From the NCBI GenBank assembly GCA_022842845.1, contig JALHOT010000003.1, positions 310,001 to 374,000 of the forward strand: DNA of 64,000 bases. The letters run 5' to 3'. Below, in pieces: positions 1 to 9,224 of the stretch. This DNA comes from Cyclobacteriaceae bacterium. Its GTDB lineage: Bacteria > Bacteroidota > Bacteroidia > Cytophagales > Cyclobacteriaceae. Position 1 is the stretch's first letter, and the number at the start of each line of letters is the position of its first letter. The notes beneath the pieces are model-generated. The model ran no database searches. It saw only the letters and a list, made by a program, of their open reading frames with translations, and was not told where the DNA came from. The translations under genes were made by a program, and so were the position numbers.

Positions 1-93
1 GTCATTGGCAGCTACCAGGGCGATAATTTTATCGCTGATAAAATTCTTTTAAAATGTCCTTCCAAATATCAGGAAGAAACTGTAACTGTATAA
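1..93 (+). CDS. ccmE: CcmE-like cytochrome c maturation haem chaperone, C-terminal end (partial)
   Basis: An open frame enters from the left edge and stops at 91-93. Its last 30 residues contain FIADKILLKCPSKY, which matches the conserved C-terminal strand of CcmE, the periplasmic haem chaperone that passes haem to CcmF. The haem-binding histidine and the membrane anchor would lie upstream, outside the window. The ccmF gene follows 63 bases downstream on the same strand, the usual order in Bacteroidota, which supports the call. The fragment is short, so the identification rests on this motif plus context. Confidence 0.75.
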   Translation, partial: VIGSYQGDNFIADKILLKCPSKYQEETVTV

Positions 94-156
94 ACCAAGC
101 TTCACATTTCATTCAGCGGGACTGCTATGACTGGCCTGCTAATCGGTATAAGACAC

Positions 157-2676
157 ATGCATTATTTCATCGGTAATCTCGGGCATTTTCTGGTCATCCT
201 TTCTTTTGTTACGTCTTTGGCGGCATTCTTCTCATACTTCAAAGCTACAGGCAAAGAAGATATTCAGGAGAAGGAGGCATGGCTGCTCAATGGTAAAATC
301 AGTTTTTACCTGCACGCACTGGCAGTACTTGGTATATCGGTTACGCTCTTTGTCATCATTGCTAATCATTACTTCGAATACCACTACGCTTATAGCTATT
401 CTGATAAGAAACTACCAACGCACTACCTCATTTCTACTTTTTGGAATGGACAAGAAGGTAGCTTCCTGCTCTGGATGTTCTGGCAAGCTGTTTTAGGCAT
501 TATACTGATTCACACTAACAAATTCTGGCAAGCACCTGTCATGACCATCTTCTCTCTGGTCCAGGCATTTCTTGCTTCTATGATTTTAGGCATTGTATTA
601 CCCATTATTGATTTCAAGCTTGGCAGCTCACCATTTATACTGCTCAGGGAATCGATGGCAGATGCGCCCATCTTTAAGATGAATCCGGAATTCATCCCCG
701 AAGATGGTAATGGACTCAATCCTTTGCTCCAAAACTATTGGATGGTGATCCACCCCCCCACACTCTTTCTTGGCTTTGCAACCACCCTTATTCCATTCTC
801 CTTTTGTATGGCCGGTTTGTGGCTGAAAAAGTACCGCGATTGGGTAAGACCTGCACTCCCCTGGGCACTTTTCTCTGGCGCGGTGCTTGGGCTTGGCATT
901 TTAATGGGTGGCTATTGGGCTTATGAAACCCTGAACTTCGGTGGCTACTGGAACTGGGACCCTGTAGAAAATGCTGTGTATGTTCCCTGGTTGGTGCTCG
1001 TAGCTTCTATCCATACGATGATCACCTATAAAAACAGTGAGACAGCATTGAAGGCTTCCATTATTTTAGTGATCAGCACTTTCGTGTTAATCCTCTATTC
1101 TACTTTCCTTACTCGCAGTGGTATTTTGGGCGATGCATCCGTTCACTCATTCACGGACTTAGGCATGTCCGGGCAATTGCTCATGTATCTGTTGGTATTT
1201 CTTATAGGAGCCGTCATTCTTTCGGCCTTGCGCTGGAAAGAAATTCCGACTAGTGAAAAAGAGGCCTCTGTCTATTCGCGCGAGTTTTGGATTTTTTTAG
1301 GTGCTACAACCTTGTGCCTGATGGGATTTCAGGTACTCGTGCCCACCTCCATTCCTGTCTGGAATAAATTTGTTACGCTCTTTGGCGGAAGTTCTAACAT
1401 GGCTCCACCAGCCGATCAGGTGGGCTTCTATTCTAAATTTCAATTATGGTTCGCTATCGCGATAGGCCTGCTATCAGCAGTAGGTCAATTTTTTTGGTGG
1501 AAAAAAATCGATAAACATGAACTGAAAAAAGAACTGCAGCTTCCTGTTCTCATTGCATTACTTTTATCAGTTATCATCATCACCATTGGTCAAGTAACAA
1601 AACCTGCCTACTTACTGCTGATCATCGCAGGTGTATTTACCATTGTAGGCAATAGCAAAATCCTACTGTCTGTTGTCAAGAATAATCCTGCACTTTCCGG
1701 TGGTGCCGTTGCCCATATTGGTATGGGGATGATGTTAATCGGAATTCTATTTTCTTCAGGTTATTCAAAAGTAGTATCCATCAATAACACTGGTTTACTG
1801 TACTCACGCGATGCAGGAGAAGAATTTAACCGTGATAACCTGCTGCTGTTTTTACACGAACCGCGCACCATGGCCGGCTACGATATAGAATACATTAGCC
1901 AGAAATTAGAATTAAGAAATGGCAATGGGTTCATTAATAAGTATGACGTACAGCTGACGCCCGATGAAAACAAAGTAATCGCTTTGAAGAATGGGAATGG
2001 TTATAAAGCCAAAGATACGCTTAGCGTTTACGGTGAGAATACTTATTACGAAATTGAGTTCAGAAAAGACGGTAACACCTATAAGCTGTACCCGCGGGCT
2101 CAGGTAAACCCAGACATGGGAGGTATTCTTTCTTCCCCCGATATTCATCGTACACTCACGGCCGATTTCTATACCTACACTTCATCTATTATGAAACCCG
2201 ATGAAGAGAAAGAGTGGAGCGAAATGCAGGAATTACGTACCGTTAGCAACAAAGAATTTTTTGCCAACGATTATGTAAGCACCGTGACACAAGTAACACG
2301 CGTAGAAGAAGTGCCGGGTACTATTTTAACAAAAGATGACGTGGCCGTGAAAGCGACCATTCAGGTGAAAGGCGCCCGCGAAGAATATACCGCTGAGCCT
2401 TACTTCCTCATTCGTGATAAAATGGTTGGGAGAATCAGCGCTGAAATTCCTCAGCTCGGTATCCTTTTTACGCTTGTCAATATCCATCCGGAAACAAATG
2501 AATTTACCGTGGGCATTAATACGCGTCAAAAAGATTGGGTGGTAATCAAATCATTAGAAAAACCCATGATTAATGTACTTTGGATCGGAACCCTTGTATT
2601 AATGGCAGGCTTTACCATTGCCATGTTGCGCAGGTATAGAGAATTTAAACTCATGAAAGAGAAAGGACAAGAGTAA
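157..2676 (+). CDS. ccmF: CcmF/CcsA-type cytochrome c haem lyase subunit
   Basis: This is a large polytopic membrane protein for cytochrome c maturation, which handles haem and ligates it to apocytochrome c on the periplasmic face. The tryptophan-rich haem-handling (WWD-type) motif appears as GGYWNWDPVENAVYVPW about a third of the way in, preceded by HPPTLFLG. Many hydrophobic helices fill the N-terminal two thirds. A soluble periplasmic segment of about 200 residues follows, and a final helix lies near the C-terminus. The length of about 840 residues fits the Bacteroidota form. I chose the ATG at 157 (MHYFIGNLGH) because family members begin close to the FIGNLGH motif. The frame stays open to an ATG at 127. 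The ccmE end lies just upstream. Confidence 0.9.
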   Translation: MHYFIGNLGHFLVILSFVTSLAAFFSYFKATGKEDIQEKEAWLLNGKISFYLHALAVLGISVTLFVIIANHYFEYHYAYSYSDKKLPTHYLISTFWNGQEGSFLLWMFWQAVLGIILIHTNKFWQAPVMTIFSLVQAFLASMILGIVLPIIDFKLGSSPFILLRESMADAPIFKMNPEFIPEDGNGLNPLLQNYWMVIHPPTLFLGFATTLIPFSFCMAGLWLKKYRDWVRPALPWALFSGAVLGLGILMGGYWAYETLNFGGYWNWDPVENAVYVPWLVLVASIHTMITYKNSETALKASIILVISTFVLILYSTFLTRSGILGDASVHSFTDLGMSGQLLMYLLVFLIGAVILSALRWKEIPTSEKEASVYSREFWIFLGATTLCLMGFQVLVPTSIPVWNKFVTLFGGSSNMAPPADQVGFYSKFQLWFAIAIGLLSAVGQFFWWKKIDKHELKKELQLPVLIALLLSVIIITIGQVTKPAYLLLIIAGVFTIVGNSKILLSVVKNNPALSGGAVAHIGMGMMLIGILFSSGYSKVVSINNTGLLYSRDAGEEFNRDNLLLFLHEPRTMAGYDIEYISQKLELRNGNGFINKYDVQLTPDENKVIALKNGNGYKAKDTLSVYGENTYYEIEFRKDGNTYKLYPRAQVNPDMGGILSSPDIHRTLTADFYTYTSSIMKPDEEKEWSEMQELRTVSNKEFFANDYVSTVTQVTRVEEVPGTILTKDDVAVKATIQVKGAREEYTAEPYFLIRDKMVGRISAEIPQLGILFTLVNIHPETNEFTVGINTRQKDWVVIKSLEKPMINVLWIGTLVLMAGFTIAMLRRYREFKLMKEKGQE

Positions 2677-2722
2677 GAACTCTTTCTTAAATAGCTTACC
2701 TTCACCCATAAACCTAATATTC

Positions 2723-3784
2723 GTGAGGGAGTTTAATTGCATCGTATACGGATCATACGGATACACCGGAGAACTAATCATACAGGGGTGTAAGCGCCAG
2801 CAGTTTACTGTTTTATTAGCTGGAAGAGATGAGGCTAAACTCAAAGCCCAATCTGAAAGACACCAATACCCTTTTGAGGTAATTGAAATCGCAGACCATC
2901 CCAAACTTGTGAGTCAACTGAGAAGGGCGCAAGTGCTTATTCATTGCGGAGGTCCCTTCCAACATACAGCTTTGGCTATGGTGAAAGCCTGCGCTGAAGC
3001 GCAAACACATTATACCGATATTACGGGTGAATACCAGGTATTTGAAACACTGGCCTCTATGGATTCGCTGGCAAAAAATGCCAGTATCTTAGTCATGCCT
3101 GGTGTAGGTTTTGATGTTGTGCCTTCTGATTGCCTGGCACTTCACTTGAAGAATTTATTGCCTGATGCAACACATCTGCAACTCGCCTTTACTATGGGCA
3201 AAGGAGGGCTTTCGCGCGGCACAAGTAAAACCATGATTGAGGGCATGGGCAATGGTTCCTGCATTCGTGAAAATGGAAAGTTAAAGCAAATCTCTCTGGG
3301 GCATAAAGTTCAGGAAATCAACTTTGGTTCATTTAATAAGCTTACACTCTGTATTCCCTGGGGCGATATTGCCACAGCCTGGAGGAGCACGCAAATACCG
3401 AATATAGAAGTGTATAGTGGTGTGTCTGCTGCTGCGATTAAAAGTGCCCGATGGAGTAATTATTTGGGCTGGATATTACGAATGTCATGGCTCAAAAAGT
3501 ATTTACAAAAGAAAGTTGATAGAAGACACGCAGGTCCAAGTGAGGAAAGAAGAAATGAAGGACGCAGTTACTTGTGGGGAAAAGTCTGGAATGAAAAGGG
3601 TGCTTATAAAATAGCAAGACTAGAAACCTTGAATGGCTATAGCCTTACAGCAAAAACAGTCGTGCTTATTGCTCAGAAATTACTAAACGGAAGTATCCGC
3701 GAAGGCTATTTTACACCGGCTCAATATTTCGGGGCAGATCTCATCTTAGAAATAGAAAGCACTGTTAGAACTGACGAACAATAA
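2723..3784 (+). CDS. Saccharopine dehydrogenase-like / trans-acting enoyl reductase family protein
   Basis: A putative NAD(P)-dependent oxidoreductase of about 353 residues. The N-terminus reads FNCIVYGSYGYTGELI, the modified Rossmann fingerprint (GxxGYTG) of the saccharopine-dehydrogenase-like and trans-acting enoyl reductase group. Residues 70-110 include HCGGPFQHTALAMVKAC and TDITGEYQV, also typical of that group. Its substrate cannot be read from sequence; lysine metabolism is not implied. Translation probably starts at GTG 2723, which puts the nucleotide-binding strand at the very N-terminus. A DsrE-like gene begins 4 bases after its stop, so the two are probably cotranscribed. Confidence 0.8.
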   Translation: MREFNCIVYGSYGYTGELIIQGCKRQQFTVLLAGRDEAKLKAQSERHQYPFEVIEIADHPKLVSQLRRAQVLIHCGGPFQHTALAMVKACAEAQTHYTDITGEYQVFETLASMDSLAKNASILVMPGVGFDVVPSDCLALHLKNLLPDATHLQLAFTMGKGGLSRGTSKTMIEGMGNGSCIRENGKLKQISLGHKVQEINFGSFNKLTLCIPWGDIATAWRSTQIPNIEVYSGVSAAAIKSARWSNYLGWILRMSWLKKYLQKKVDRRHAGPSEERRNEGRSYLWGKVWNEKGAYKIARLETLNGYSLTAKTVVLIAQKLLNGSIREGYFTPAQYFGADLILEIESTVRTDEQ

Positions 3785-3788
3785 ATTT

Positions 3789-4322
3789 ATGAAACACTTT
3801 ATACTTTTCGGTTTCTGCCTTGCGCTCTCATTGGTTGTAGTTGCACAAGAACGGACTTTTCCCATCATTAAAAATTATGGCGGCATTTTCGATGTGCCTG
3901 ATGCTGTGGAAAAGCCTGATCCCACATTAACGTATAACATTGTTATAGAAGTAGTAACAGGCTCTAATAAACCAGAAGAATTGAATGCATCTCTCAATAA
4001 TGTTGCACGCCTCATTAATCTGCACGCTATTGGCGGGGTGCCGAAAGAAAATCTGAATGTTGTAGTGGCCATCCATGGTGAAGCCGCCTACACCATCATG
4101 CAAAATGATGCCTATAAAGCCAAGTATAAAACAGATAATCCTAATCTTGGCCTATATCAAGAATTGAGTAATGCTGGCGTTAAGCTGTTTGTGTGCGGAC
4201 AATCGCTCATCGCCAGAAAAATTGATCGAAATAAATTATCGCCAGCTATACAAATAGCTACTTCTATGCTGACGGTAGTGAGTACCTATCAACTAAAAGG
4301 TTATGCAGCTTTTAAATTTTAA
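3789..4322 (+). CDS. Exported DsrE/DsrF-like family protein
   Basis: A protein of 177 residues with an N-terminal signal peptide (MKHFILFGFCLALSLVVVAQ) and a mature part that looks like the DsrE/DsrF sulphur-relay fold. Supporting elements are a beta-alpha stretch with LNNVARLINLHAIGG, the central NVVVAIHGEAAYTIM, and GVKLFVCGQSLI containing the cysteine usually found near the end of the fold. DsrE proteins bind or transfer persulphide sulphur; whether this exported version does so is unknown. It starts 4 bases after the preceding dehydrogenase-like gene. Its 3' end overlaps the convergent DUF1801 gene by 11 bases. Confidence 0.75.
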   Translation: MKHFILFGFCLALSLVVVAQERTFPIIKNYGGIFDVPDAVEKPDPTLTYNIVIEVVTGSNKPEELNASLNNVARLINLHAIGGVPKENLNVVVAIHGEAAYTIMQNDAYKAKYKTDNPNLGLYQELSNAGVKLFVCGQSLIARKIDRNKLSPAIQIATSMLTVVSTYQLKGYAAFKF

Positions 4323-4743
4323 CTTTCTTTTTACTGGAAGAGAAACGCTGATCAATTAATTCTGCTTCAAATAACAAAGACCGAATCTGTTCTTCTTTAA
4401 TCTCCTGCGGTTTGGTGAAGTACATGGTATACACTTGCTTTCTTCCCTCTTGTAAAAGCAAACCTTCTTCGTTTGCCATTAAATGTCCCTGGCAAAAACC
4501 AAGGCTGACGCCCTTATGCGCATGCTTGCCTGCTTTACGTTGTACACCCCATTGCAAAGAGGGTGGCCATATAAAGCAAATCATCTTATGATGACTGTAA
4601 AAGGGCGCTCCGAAAGAAATTTTTTCCTCTGCCTTTGGTAAGCACTCAAGAATTATTGCCCGTAACTTTTTTACAATTACTTGTTCTTCCTTCGGAAGGG
4701 TAAAAACTAATTCATCAACGGAGGTAAATTTTCGCATTATCAA
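4312..4743 (-). CDS. DUF1801 (YdhG-like) family protein
   Basis: A small cytosolic protein of about 143 residues. The pattern TSVDELVFTLPKEEQVIVKKLR followed by AEEKISFGAPFYSHHKMICFIWPP is typical of the DUF1801/YdhG fold, whose biochemical role is not established. The start may be the ATG at 4743 or the next ATG two codons later. The last 11 bases overlap the end of the convergent DsrE-like gene, so the two transcripts are antisense at their 3' ends. No function is claimed. Confidence 0.75.
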   Translation of the reverse strand: MIMRKFTSVDELVFTLPKEEQVIVKKLRAIILECLPKAEEKISFGAPFYSHHKMICFIWPPSLQWGVQRKAGKHAHKGVSLGFCQGHLMANEEGLLLQEGRKQVYTMYFTKPQEIKEEQIRSLLFEAELIDQRFSSSKKKVKI

Positions 4744-4787
4744 TTTAACATAAACAAGTATAAAAATAGGTTAGACAATATTAATAG

Positions 4788-5372
4788 CTACTGCTCTGTA
4801 TTTTCTTCCATCAATCCCTTTTCACCATTTTTAGCGAAACCCCTAATTAAATCAAGGCTTATACGGTCATTCAAACTCTTGGCATAGTGTACTTTTTTTA
4901 CAATGAGGCCTCTGTCGATTAAGAATTCTGCAGGAATAGTATTGATTGACTCGCCATCAGCCATTAAATGAATAGGCACACCTGCCTTTGCTGCCTTAAA
5001 AGCTGTTTGAACAAAAGAGGTAAGGTGGCTTTTGGTTGCAATAGCAACAGAAGGCTCCAAACCATAAGCAGCATAAGTCTCTTTCTTAGGGTCAGAGATC
5101 AAAGGAATGGGTGACACCTCTTTATGAAAAATGCTTCTGAGTAGTACTTCTTTTTTAGATTCAAAGAAGAAGATCATTTCCATGCCATTTTCCTTCAACT
5201 CTTCATGCAATTTCGTAAGTGCATGCACTCTTAAATTACAAAAGGGACAACCCGCATGGCGAAAGAAGCCGATAAAAAGTCTTTTATTTTCATAAGACTT
5301 CAAATCAATTTCGCGATCATAAATATCAAAAAGTTTAAAATAAGGGGCCGTTAAGTTTTTCTCCAGTTTCAT
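4788..5372 (-). CDS. Peroxiredoxin-like (AhpC/TSA superfamily) protein
   Basis: A thioredoxin-fold protein of 194 residues. After LTAPYFKLFDIYDREIDLKSYENKRLFIGFFRHAGC comes PFCNLRVHAL, which places a CxxC pair (HAGCPFCNLR) at the position of the peroxiredoxin active site. In classical AhpC the motif is PxxxTxxC, so this is the peroxiredoxin-like branch, probably a thiol oxidoreductase rather than a proven peroxidase. There is no signal peptide, so it should act in the cytosol. It stands alone, with a divergent promoter region of about 106 bases before the asparaginase gene. Confidence 0.8.
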   Translation of the reverse strand: MKLEKNLTAPYFKLFDIYDREIDLKSYENKRLFIGFFRHAGCPFCNLRVHALTKLHEELKENGMEMIFFFESKKEVLLRSIFHKEVSPIPLISDPKKETYAAYGLEPSVAIATKSHLTSFVQTAFKAAKAGVPIHLMADGESINTIPAEFLIDRGLIVKKVHYAKSLNDRISLDLIRGFAKNGEKGLMEENTEQ

Positions 5373-5478
5373 AGTATTCTATTCTTCCATGATATACGCA
5401 ATAAAACCTAACGTTGGATTGCCCAATTCAAAATTCATTTTAAGAGATAATTTTTTCTAGTACCTTCCGACTATTCCT

Positions 5479-6453
5479 ATGAAAACTAGTCGCAGACACT
5501 TTTTAAAAATTAGTGGAGCCCTTGCTTCGCTTCTTCCGCTCGAATCATTGGCCTTTTCACCAGCCAAAAGTATTACAAAACCCTTAGTCATCTCAACCTG
5601 GAATTTTGGCGTAGGCGCCAATGCCGAAGCCTGGAAAATTTTGAGTCAGCAAGGAAGGTCTCTGGATGCTGTTGAAAAGGGTGTTCAGGTACCCGAAGCA
5701 GATCCAACCGAAACTTCTGTAGGTTTAGGAGGTTTGCCTGACCGCGATGGCCGCGTAACCCTCGATGCCTGCATCATGGATGAGTTCGCCAATTGCGGAG
5801 CGGTGGCATGCCTGGAGCACATCGTCCATCCCATATCAGTAGCCAGAAAAGTAATGGAGCTTACGCCACATGTTATGTTGGTTGGTGATGGTGCCTTGCA
5901 GTTTGCGCTGGCAAATGGTTTCAAGAAAGAAAATCTTTTAACCCCTGACTCAGAAAAAGCATGGAAAGAGTGGCTGCAAAAAGCCGAATATAAACCCATT
6001 GTGAACATCGAAAACCATGATACCATTGGCATGCTGGCATTAGATGTACATCAAAATTTATCAGGTGCCTGTACCACCAGTGGCATGGCTTATAAAATGC
6101 ATGGCCGCCTGGGCGATTCTCCTATTATTGGTGCAGGACTGTATGTTGATAATGAAGTAGGCGCGGCTACTTCTTCAGGCTTGGGCGAGGAGGTAATACG
6201 CATTGTTGGGTCGCACCTGGTAGTTGAGCTGATGCGTCAGGGTAACAGTCCGCAGAAGGCTTGTGAGCTAGCGGTTAAAAGAATAGTGAAGAAGCAACCT
6301 GAAAAATCTAAGCAAATACAAGTCGGCTTTTTAGCCGTCAATAAGTTTGGTGAATATGGAGCCTATGCTCTGCAAAAAGGTTTTACATATGCCTTGTATT
6401 CCAATGAAATTCCCAATCTGGTTTTCGAAGCTAAAAGCTATTACAATTCATGA
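5479..6453 (+). CDS. N4-(beta-N-acetylglucosaminyl)-L-asparaginase (glycosylasparaginase)
   Basis: An Ntn-hydrolase that cleaves the GlcNAc-asparagine bond of N-linked glycopeptides. The N-terminus has a twin-arginine-type signal (SRRHFLKISGALASLLP), so the protein is predicted to be exported folded. The autoproteolytic site is visible as NHDTIGMLALD, with Thr182 as the expected nucleophile after cleavage between Asp181 and Thr182. The downstream CTTSGMAYKMHGRLGDSPIIGAGLY and EVGAATSSGLGE motifs line the substrate pocket in this family. The length of 324 residues is normal. The stop overlaps the cutC start by 4 bases (ATGA), so the two genes are translationally coupled. Confidence 0.9.
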   Translation: MKTSRRHFLKISGALASLLPLESLAFSPAKSITKPLVISTWNFGVGANAEAWKILSQQGRSLDAVEKGVQVPEADPTETSVGLGGLPDRDGRVTLDACIMDEFANCGAVACLEHIVHPISVARKVMELTPHVMLVGDGALQFALANGFKKENLLTPDSEKAWKEWLQKAEYKPIVNIENHDTIGMLALDVHQNLSGACTTSGMAYKMHGRLGDSPIIGAGLYVDNEVGAATSSGLGEEVIRIVGSHLVVELMRQGNSPQKACELAVKRIVKKQPEKSKQIQVGFLAVNKFGEYGAYALQKGFTYALYSNEIPNLVFEAKSYYNS

Positions 6454-7208
6454 TCATTGAAATAGTTGTTTACAACATAGCCTCAGCCATACAAGCTGAA
6501 AAAGGCGGAGCAGATCGCATTGAACTATGCGACAACCCAGGTGAAGGCGGCACAACACCCTCCGCTGGAATTATTGAAATTATTAAGCAAGCATTAAACA
6601 TTCCGGTATTTGTGATGGTCAGGCCACGGGGTGGCGATTTTTGTTACTCTGCTCATGAATTCGAGAGCATGAAAAAAGACATCATACTTTGCAAAAAATT
6701 AGGTATACCTGGTGTTGTCTTGGGCATTTTAAACACAAATGGAAACTTAGACAAAGAACGATGCAGAGAACTGATACAACTTGCAAAACCTATGCAAGTA
6801 ACCTGCCATCGGGCCATTGATATGAGTCGCGATCCATTTCAAACATTGGAAGATTGTATCGATGTGGGCTTCGATCGAATTCTTACTTCAGGCCATCATG
6901 CCAAAGCTGAGCAAGGTATTGATGTATTGTCTAGCCTGGTACAGAAATCAAAAAATAGAATCAGCATTATGGCGGGTTCTGGTATCAGTGAGCAAAACAT
7001 ACATAGGATAGTGGCGGAGACCGGTGTTCAGGAAATTCACTTTTCAGCCCTCACCTATCAAAAAAGCAGGATGGAATACCGCAATGAAAAGATTGTTGGT
7101 ATGGGCTCTGCCGGTGGCGGGGAATTTATGCTCAGAAGTGCTGATCATGAACTTATTAGCAGGATGCGTCAACTGGCTGAAAGTGCTAATACTTCTCTAA
7201 AAAATTGA
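6450..7208 (+). CDS. cutC: CutC-family TIM-barrel protein
   Basis: A cytosolic TIM-barrel protein of 252 residues. The CutC signature is clear: IEIVVYNIASAIQAEKGGADRIELCDN, then GGTTPSAGIIE, VFVMVRPRGGDFCYS, VTCHRAIDMSRDP and GFDRILTSGHHAKA. The family was named for copper homeostasis, but its direct function is not settled. It overlaps the glycosylasparaginase gene by 4 bases, so it is probably made from the same mRNA. The pairing of a glycopeptide hydrolase with CutC could reflect a shared metabolic role, but this is inference. Confidence 0.9.
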   Translation: MIIEIVVYNIASAIQAEKGGADRIELCDNPGEGGTTPSAGIIEIIKQALNIPVFVMVRPRGGDFCYSAHEFESMKKDIILCKKLGIPGVVLGILNTNGNLDKERCRELIQLAKPMQVTCHRAIDMSRDPFQTLEDCIDVGFDRILTSGHHAKAEQGIDVLSSLVQKSKNRISIMAGSGISEQNIHRIVAETGVQEIHFSALTYQKSRMEYRNEKIVGMGSAGGGEFMLRSADHELISRMRQLAESANTSLKN

Positions 7209-7257
7209 TCTTTCGCTATTGAGAATTTTCGCACCTTTGCTTTGTTAATCTACTCCT

Positions 7258-7752
7258 ATGAAAAAAGCTACTGTTAACAAAAAGGATTTTATCATAGAAC
7301 ATGCCGAAGAAGTTTTAATGATCAACAGCAAGGCATTGAATTGGGATCTTGTTAGGCTTCAGGATGGGCACTTTCACATACTGCATGAAGGGAAAAGCTA
7401 TCAGGCTGAAATTGTTAAATCAGATTTGATGACGAAAACCGTTTCACTCAAAATCAACAACAATCGTTATACCGTTGAGCTTAAAGACAAGTTCGATCTG
7501 TTACTCGAAAAGATGGGCATCAGCAATGCCAATACCGGAAAAGTAAATAATATTAAGGCCCCTATGCCTGGTCTTATTATCAATTTAAAGGTAGCTGAGG
7601 GCGATACTGTAAAAGCCGGAGACCAACTGCTTATTCTAGAAGCCATGAAAATGGAAAACATTCTCAAGTCGCCTGGAGATGGTGTAGTGAAAAAGATAAA
7701 AGTGAAAAAGGGTGATAGTGTTGAAAAGAATCAGATCTTGATAGAGTTCTGA
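7258..7752 (+). CDS. Biotin/lipoyl carrier protein (biotin carboxyl carrier subunit of an acyl-CoA carboxylase)
   Basis: A 164-residue biotin carrier. The C-terminal 70 residues form the biotinyl domain: KAPMPGLIINLKVAEGDTVKAGDQ, then the biotinylation motif EAMKMEN with the acceptor lysine at about residue 131. The N-terminal half resembles the small beta domain found before the biotinyl domain of acetyl/propionyl-CoA carboxylase biotin subunits in Bacteroidota. The carboxylase and carboxyltransferase partners are not adjacent. A Bacteroidota-like -7 element (CACCTTTG, 7232-7239) lies shortly before the ATG. The gene ends at a strong bidirectional terminator. Confidence 0.85.
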   Translation: MKKATVNKKDFIIEHAEEVLMINSKALNWDLVRLQDGHFHILHEGKSYQAEIVKSDLMTKTVSLKINNNRYTVELKDKFDLLLEKMGISNANTGKVNNIKAPMPGLIINLKVAEGDTVKAGDQLLILEAMKMENILKSPGDGVVKKIKVKKGDSVEKNQILIEF

Positions 7753-7777
7753 GACTATCGTAAGTGATAAAAATAAA

Positions 7778-7804
7778 AAAGGAGAGGCAAGCCTCTCCTT
7801 TTTT
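7778..7804. terminator. Bidirectional rho-independent terminator
   Basis: A perfect 8-base stem (GGAGAGGC / GCCTCTCC, 7781-7788 and 7791-7798) with a two-base AA spacer is flanked by an A-run on the left and a T-run on the right. It therefore has a U-tract on both strands. It sits between the convergent biotin carrier gene and the metallopeptidase gene and probably ends both transcripts. Confidence 0.85.
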
Positions 7805-7824
7805 ATTGAACATGCATGTATCTA

Positions 7825-8607
7825 TTAGTATAGATAAGCTAAAGCTGTTTTGTCGTTGTTGTTGAAAGGACGGTTGGTTGATGCACCCAAACAAGCCAAC
7901 ATCCATGAACCAGGATCTGCTGTAGTTGGTGTACCAGGGATGTGGATGGCGCCTACAGTAGAAGCACCTTCGTTAGCTGTAGAACCACCACAGCTATAGC
8001 TACGATCCATATAATCTGTGTGACGGAAACCGATGCAATGACCAATTTCGTGTGCGATAACAGTAGTCATGAAACCATCGCTGTAGCCAGAAGTATAGGT
8101 TTTAGCATATTTGATTTCTGGATAAGCATTGCCACCACTAGGGAAACCTGCAGAAGCAATGTATTGTCTTGTGTTAACAATTCTGATAACGATGCTTCCA
8201 CCACTGGCAACACGGGTAAAAGTAAGGCCAAGGTTTTCTGCATTGTAGCGAGCAATAGCATTGTTTACCGCTGTAGAGAAAGCAGCAGGAACTGTACCAC
8301 TTACACTAACAGAGATAGTTTTAGGAGTTGAAACCAGATTGGTCGTTCTGTACTGTTCAACATGACCAACATTTAAGTGGTTTTTAGTCTTAGCATTTTG
8401 AATGTCGTTCTCATGCAGGATGATGTCGCCTTCTACAAGGTAACCGCCATCAACGCGTTGAACATCCTGTGTGCTGAAGCCCATAGAAGAAATTTTATCA
8501 AGGGTAACTTGAGAAACTTCCTGGGAGATTAAACTTTCGTCCTGCTGGCAAGACACCATAACAATCGCTGCTGCGAGCGCTGCTACAGATAATACTTTTT
8601 TCATCAT
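7825..8607 (-). CDS. Zinc metallopeptidase lipoprotein of the M57 / dual-action HEIGH type
   Basis: An exported zinc protease of 260 residues. The N-terminus is a lipoprotein signal ending in MVSC, so Cys20 should be acylated. The zinc site is HEIGHCIGFRH at residues 186-196, the extended HExxHxxGxxH motif of metzincin-like M57 peptidases, followed by TDYMDRSYSC, which contains the Met-turn. The region before it supplies typical edge strands (VSGTVPAAFSTAVNNAIARYNAENLGLTF). The LxIGIxHTD arrangement matches the Bacteroidota dual-action HEIGH metallopeptidases. A second in-frame Met follows the start directly. The gene is monocistronic between a bidirectional terminator and a 197-base upstream gap. 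Confidence 0.85.
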   Translation of the reverse strand: MMKKVLSVAALAAAIVMVSCQQDESLISQEVSQVTLDKISSMGFSTQDVQRVDGGYLVEGDIILHENDIQNAKTKNHLNVGHVEQYRTTNLVSTPKTISVSVSGTVPAAFSTAVNNAIARYNAENLGLTFTRVASGGSIVIRIVNTRQYIASAGFPSGGNAYPEIKYAKTYTSGYSDGFMTTVIAHEIGHCIGFRHTDYMDRSYSCGGSTANEGASTVGAIHIPGTPTTADPGSWMLACLGASTNRPFNNNDKTALAYLY

Positions 8608-8804
8608 AGGTTAGGTATGTATTTAGGTTAATGGGACACAAAATAGTAATTCGTACCAATAAAATACTGTGAATACCTTAAAATTCAGGTATAAATAATT
8701 TTAAAAGCTCATACAATAGAATTAAATTCTGTAACTGAAAATGTTACAGGCCCCAAACGCCCGTATGGGCAGGGTTGACAGGTGGTAAACAAAAGGAAAT
8801 TTGC

Positions 8805-9155
8805 CTAGCCTTTTTCTCCTTCTTTGGTCAAATCAGCAAAAAGGCTGTTGAATAGGGATAGAATCAGGCTGAAAAGCAGGGCCCACCAGAAACCATCTAC
8901 TAAAAAACCTTCGACAAAATAGTCAGTGAGCAGTATCATCAGGGCATTGATAACTAACAAGAACAAACCCAGTGTTACAAAGGTGATAGGGATGGTTAAA
9001 ATGATTAAAAAGGGTTTTACAAAAATATTGACCAAGCTTAGTACCAGGGCCACAATCAGGGCGGTCCAATAATCCTCTACACTAACACCTGGTAATAAAT
9101 AGGCAGTGAGTACAACAGCCAGGCCACTTAACAAAAACTTTACAATCCAATTCAT
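8805..9155 (-). CDS. Small four-helix membrane protein, phage holin superfamily IV-like
   Basis: A 116-residue, very hydrophobic protein with about four transmembrane helices. The pattern NWIVKFLLSGLAVVLTAYLLPGVSVEDYWTALIVALVLSLVNIFVKP followed by FVTLGLFLLVINALMILLTDYFVEGF is that of the membrane family annotated as mycobacterial-type four-helix phage holin (DUF360-like). It is widespread in non-phage contexts, and nothing here suggests lysis. Upstream lies a divergent gene for an exonuclease/GIY-YIG fusion. Cellular function is unknown. Confidence 0.8.
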   Translation of the reverse strand: MNWIVKFLLSGLAVVLTAYLLPGVSVEDYWTALIVALVLSLVNIFVKPFLIILTIPITFVTLGLFLLVINALMILLTDYFVEGFLVDGFWWALLFSLILSLFNSLFADLTKEGEKG

Positions 9156-9224
9156 ATATTAAATATGTCGCTTTTCTTTCTGCATAACAATGCTTGAAAT
9201 ATGCTTTGGCCATAAATTAGCGGC

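Noticed and set aside
7942-8331. Plus-strand frame of 129 codons opposite the HEIGH metallopeptidase
   Set aside because: It is antisense to a protein with clear catalytic motifs and its own translation is Ser/Thr/Cys-rich without known features.
8805-9155. Phage holin interpretation (also 16604-16951)
   Set aside because: The families are named after holins, but there are no phage structural or lysis genes near either gene. They are common chromosomal membrane proteins.
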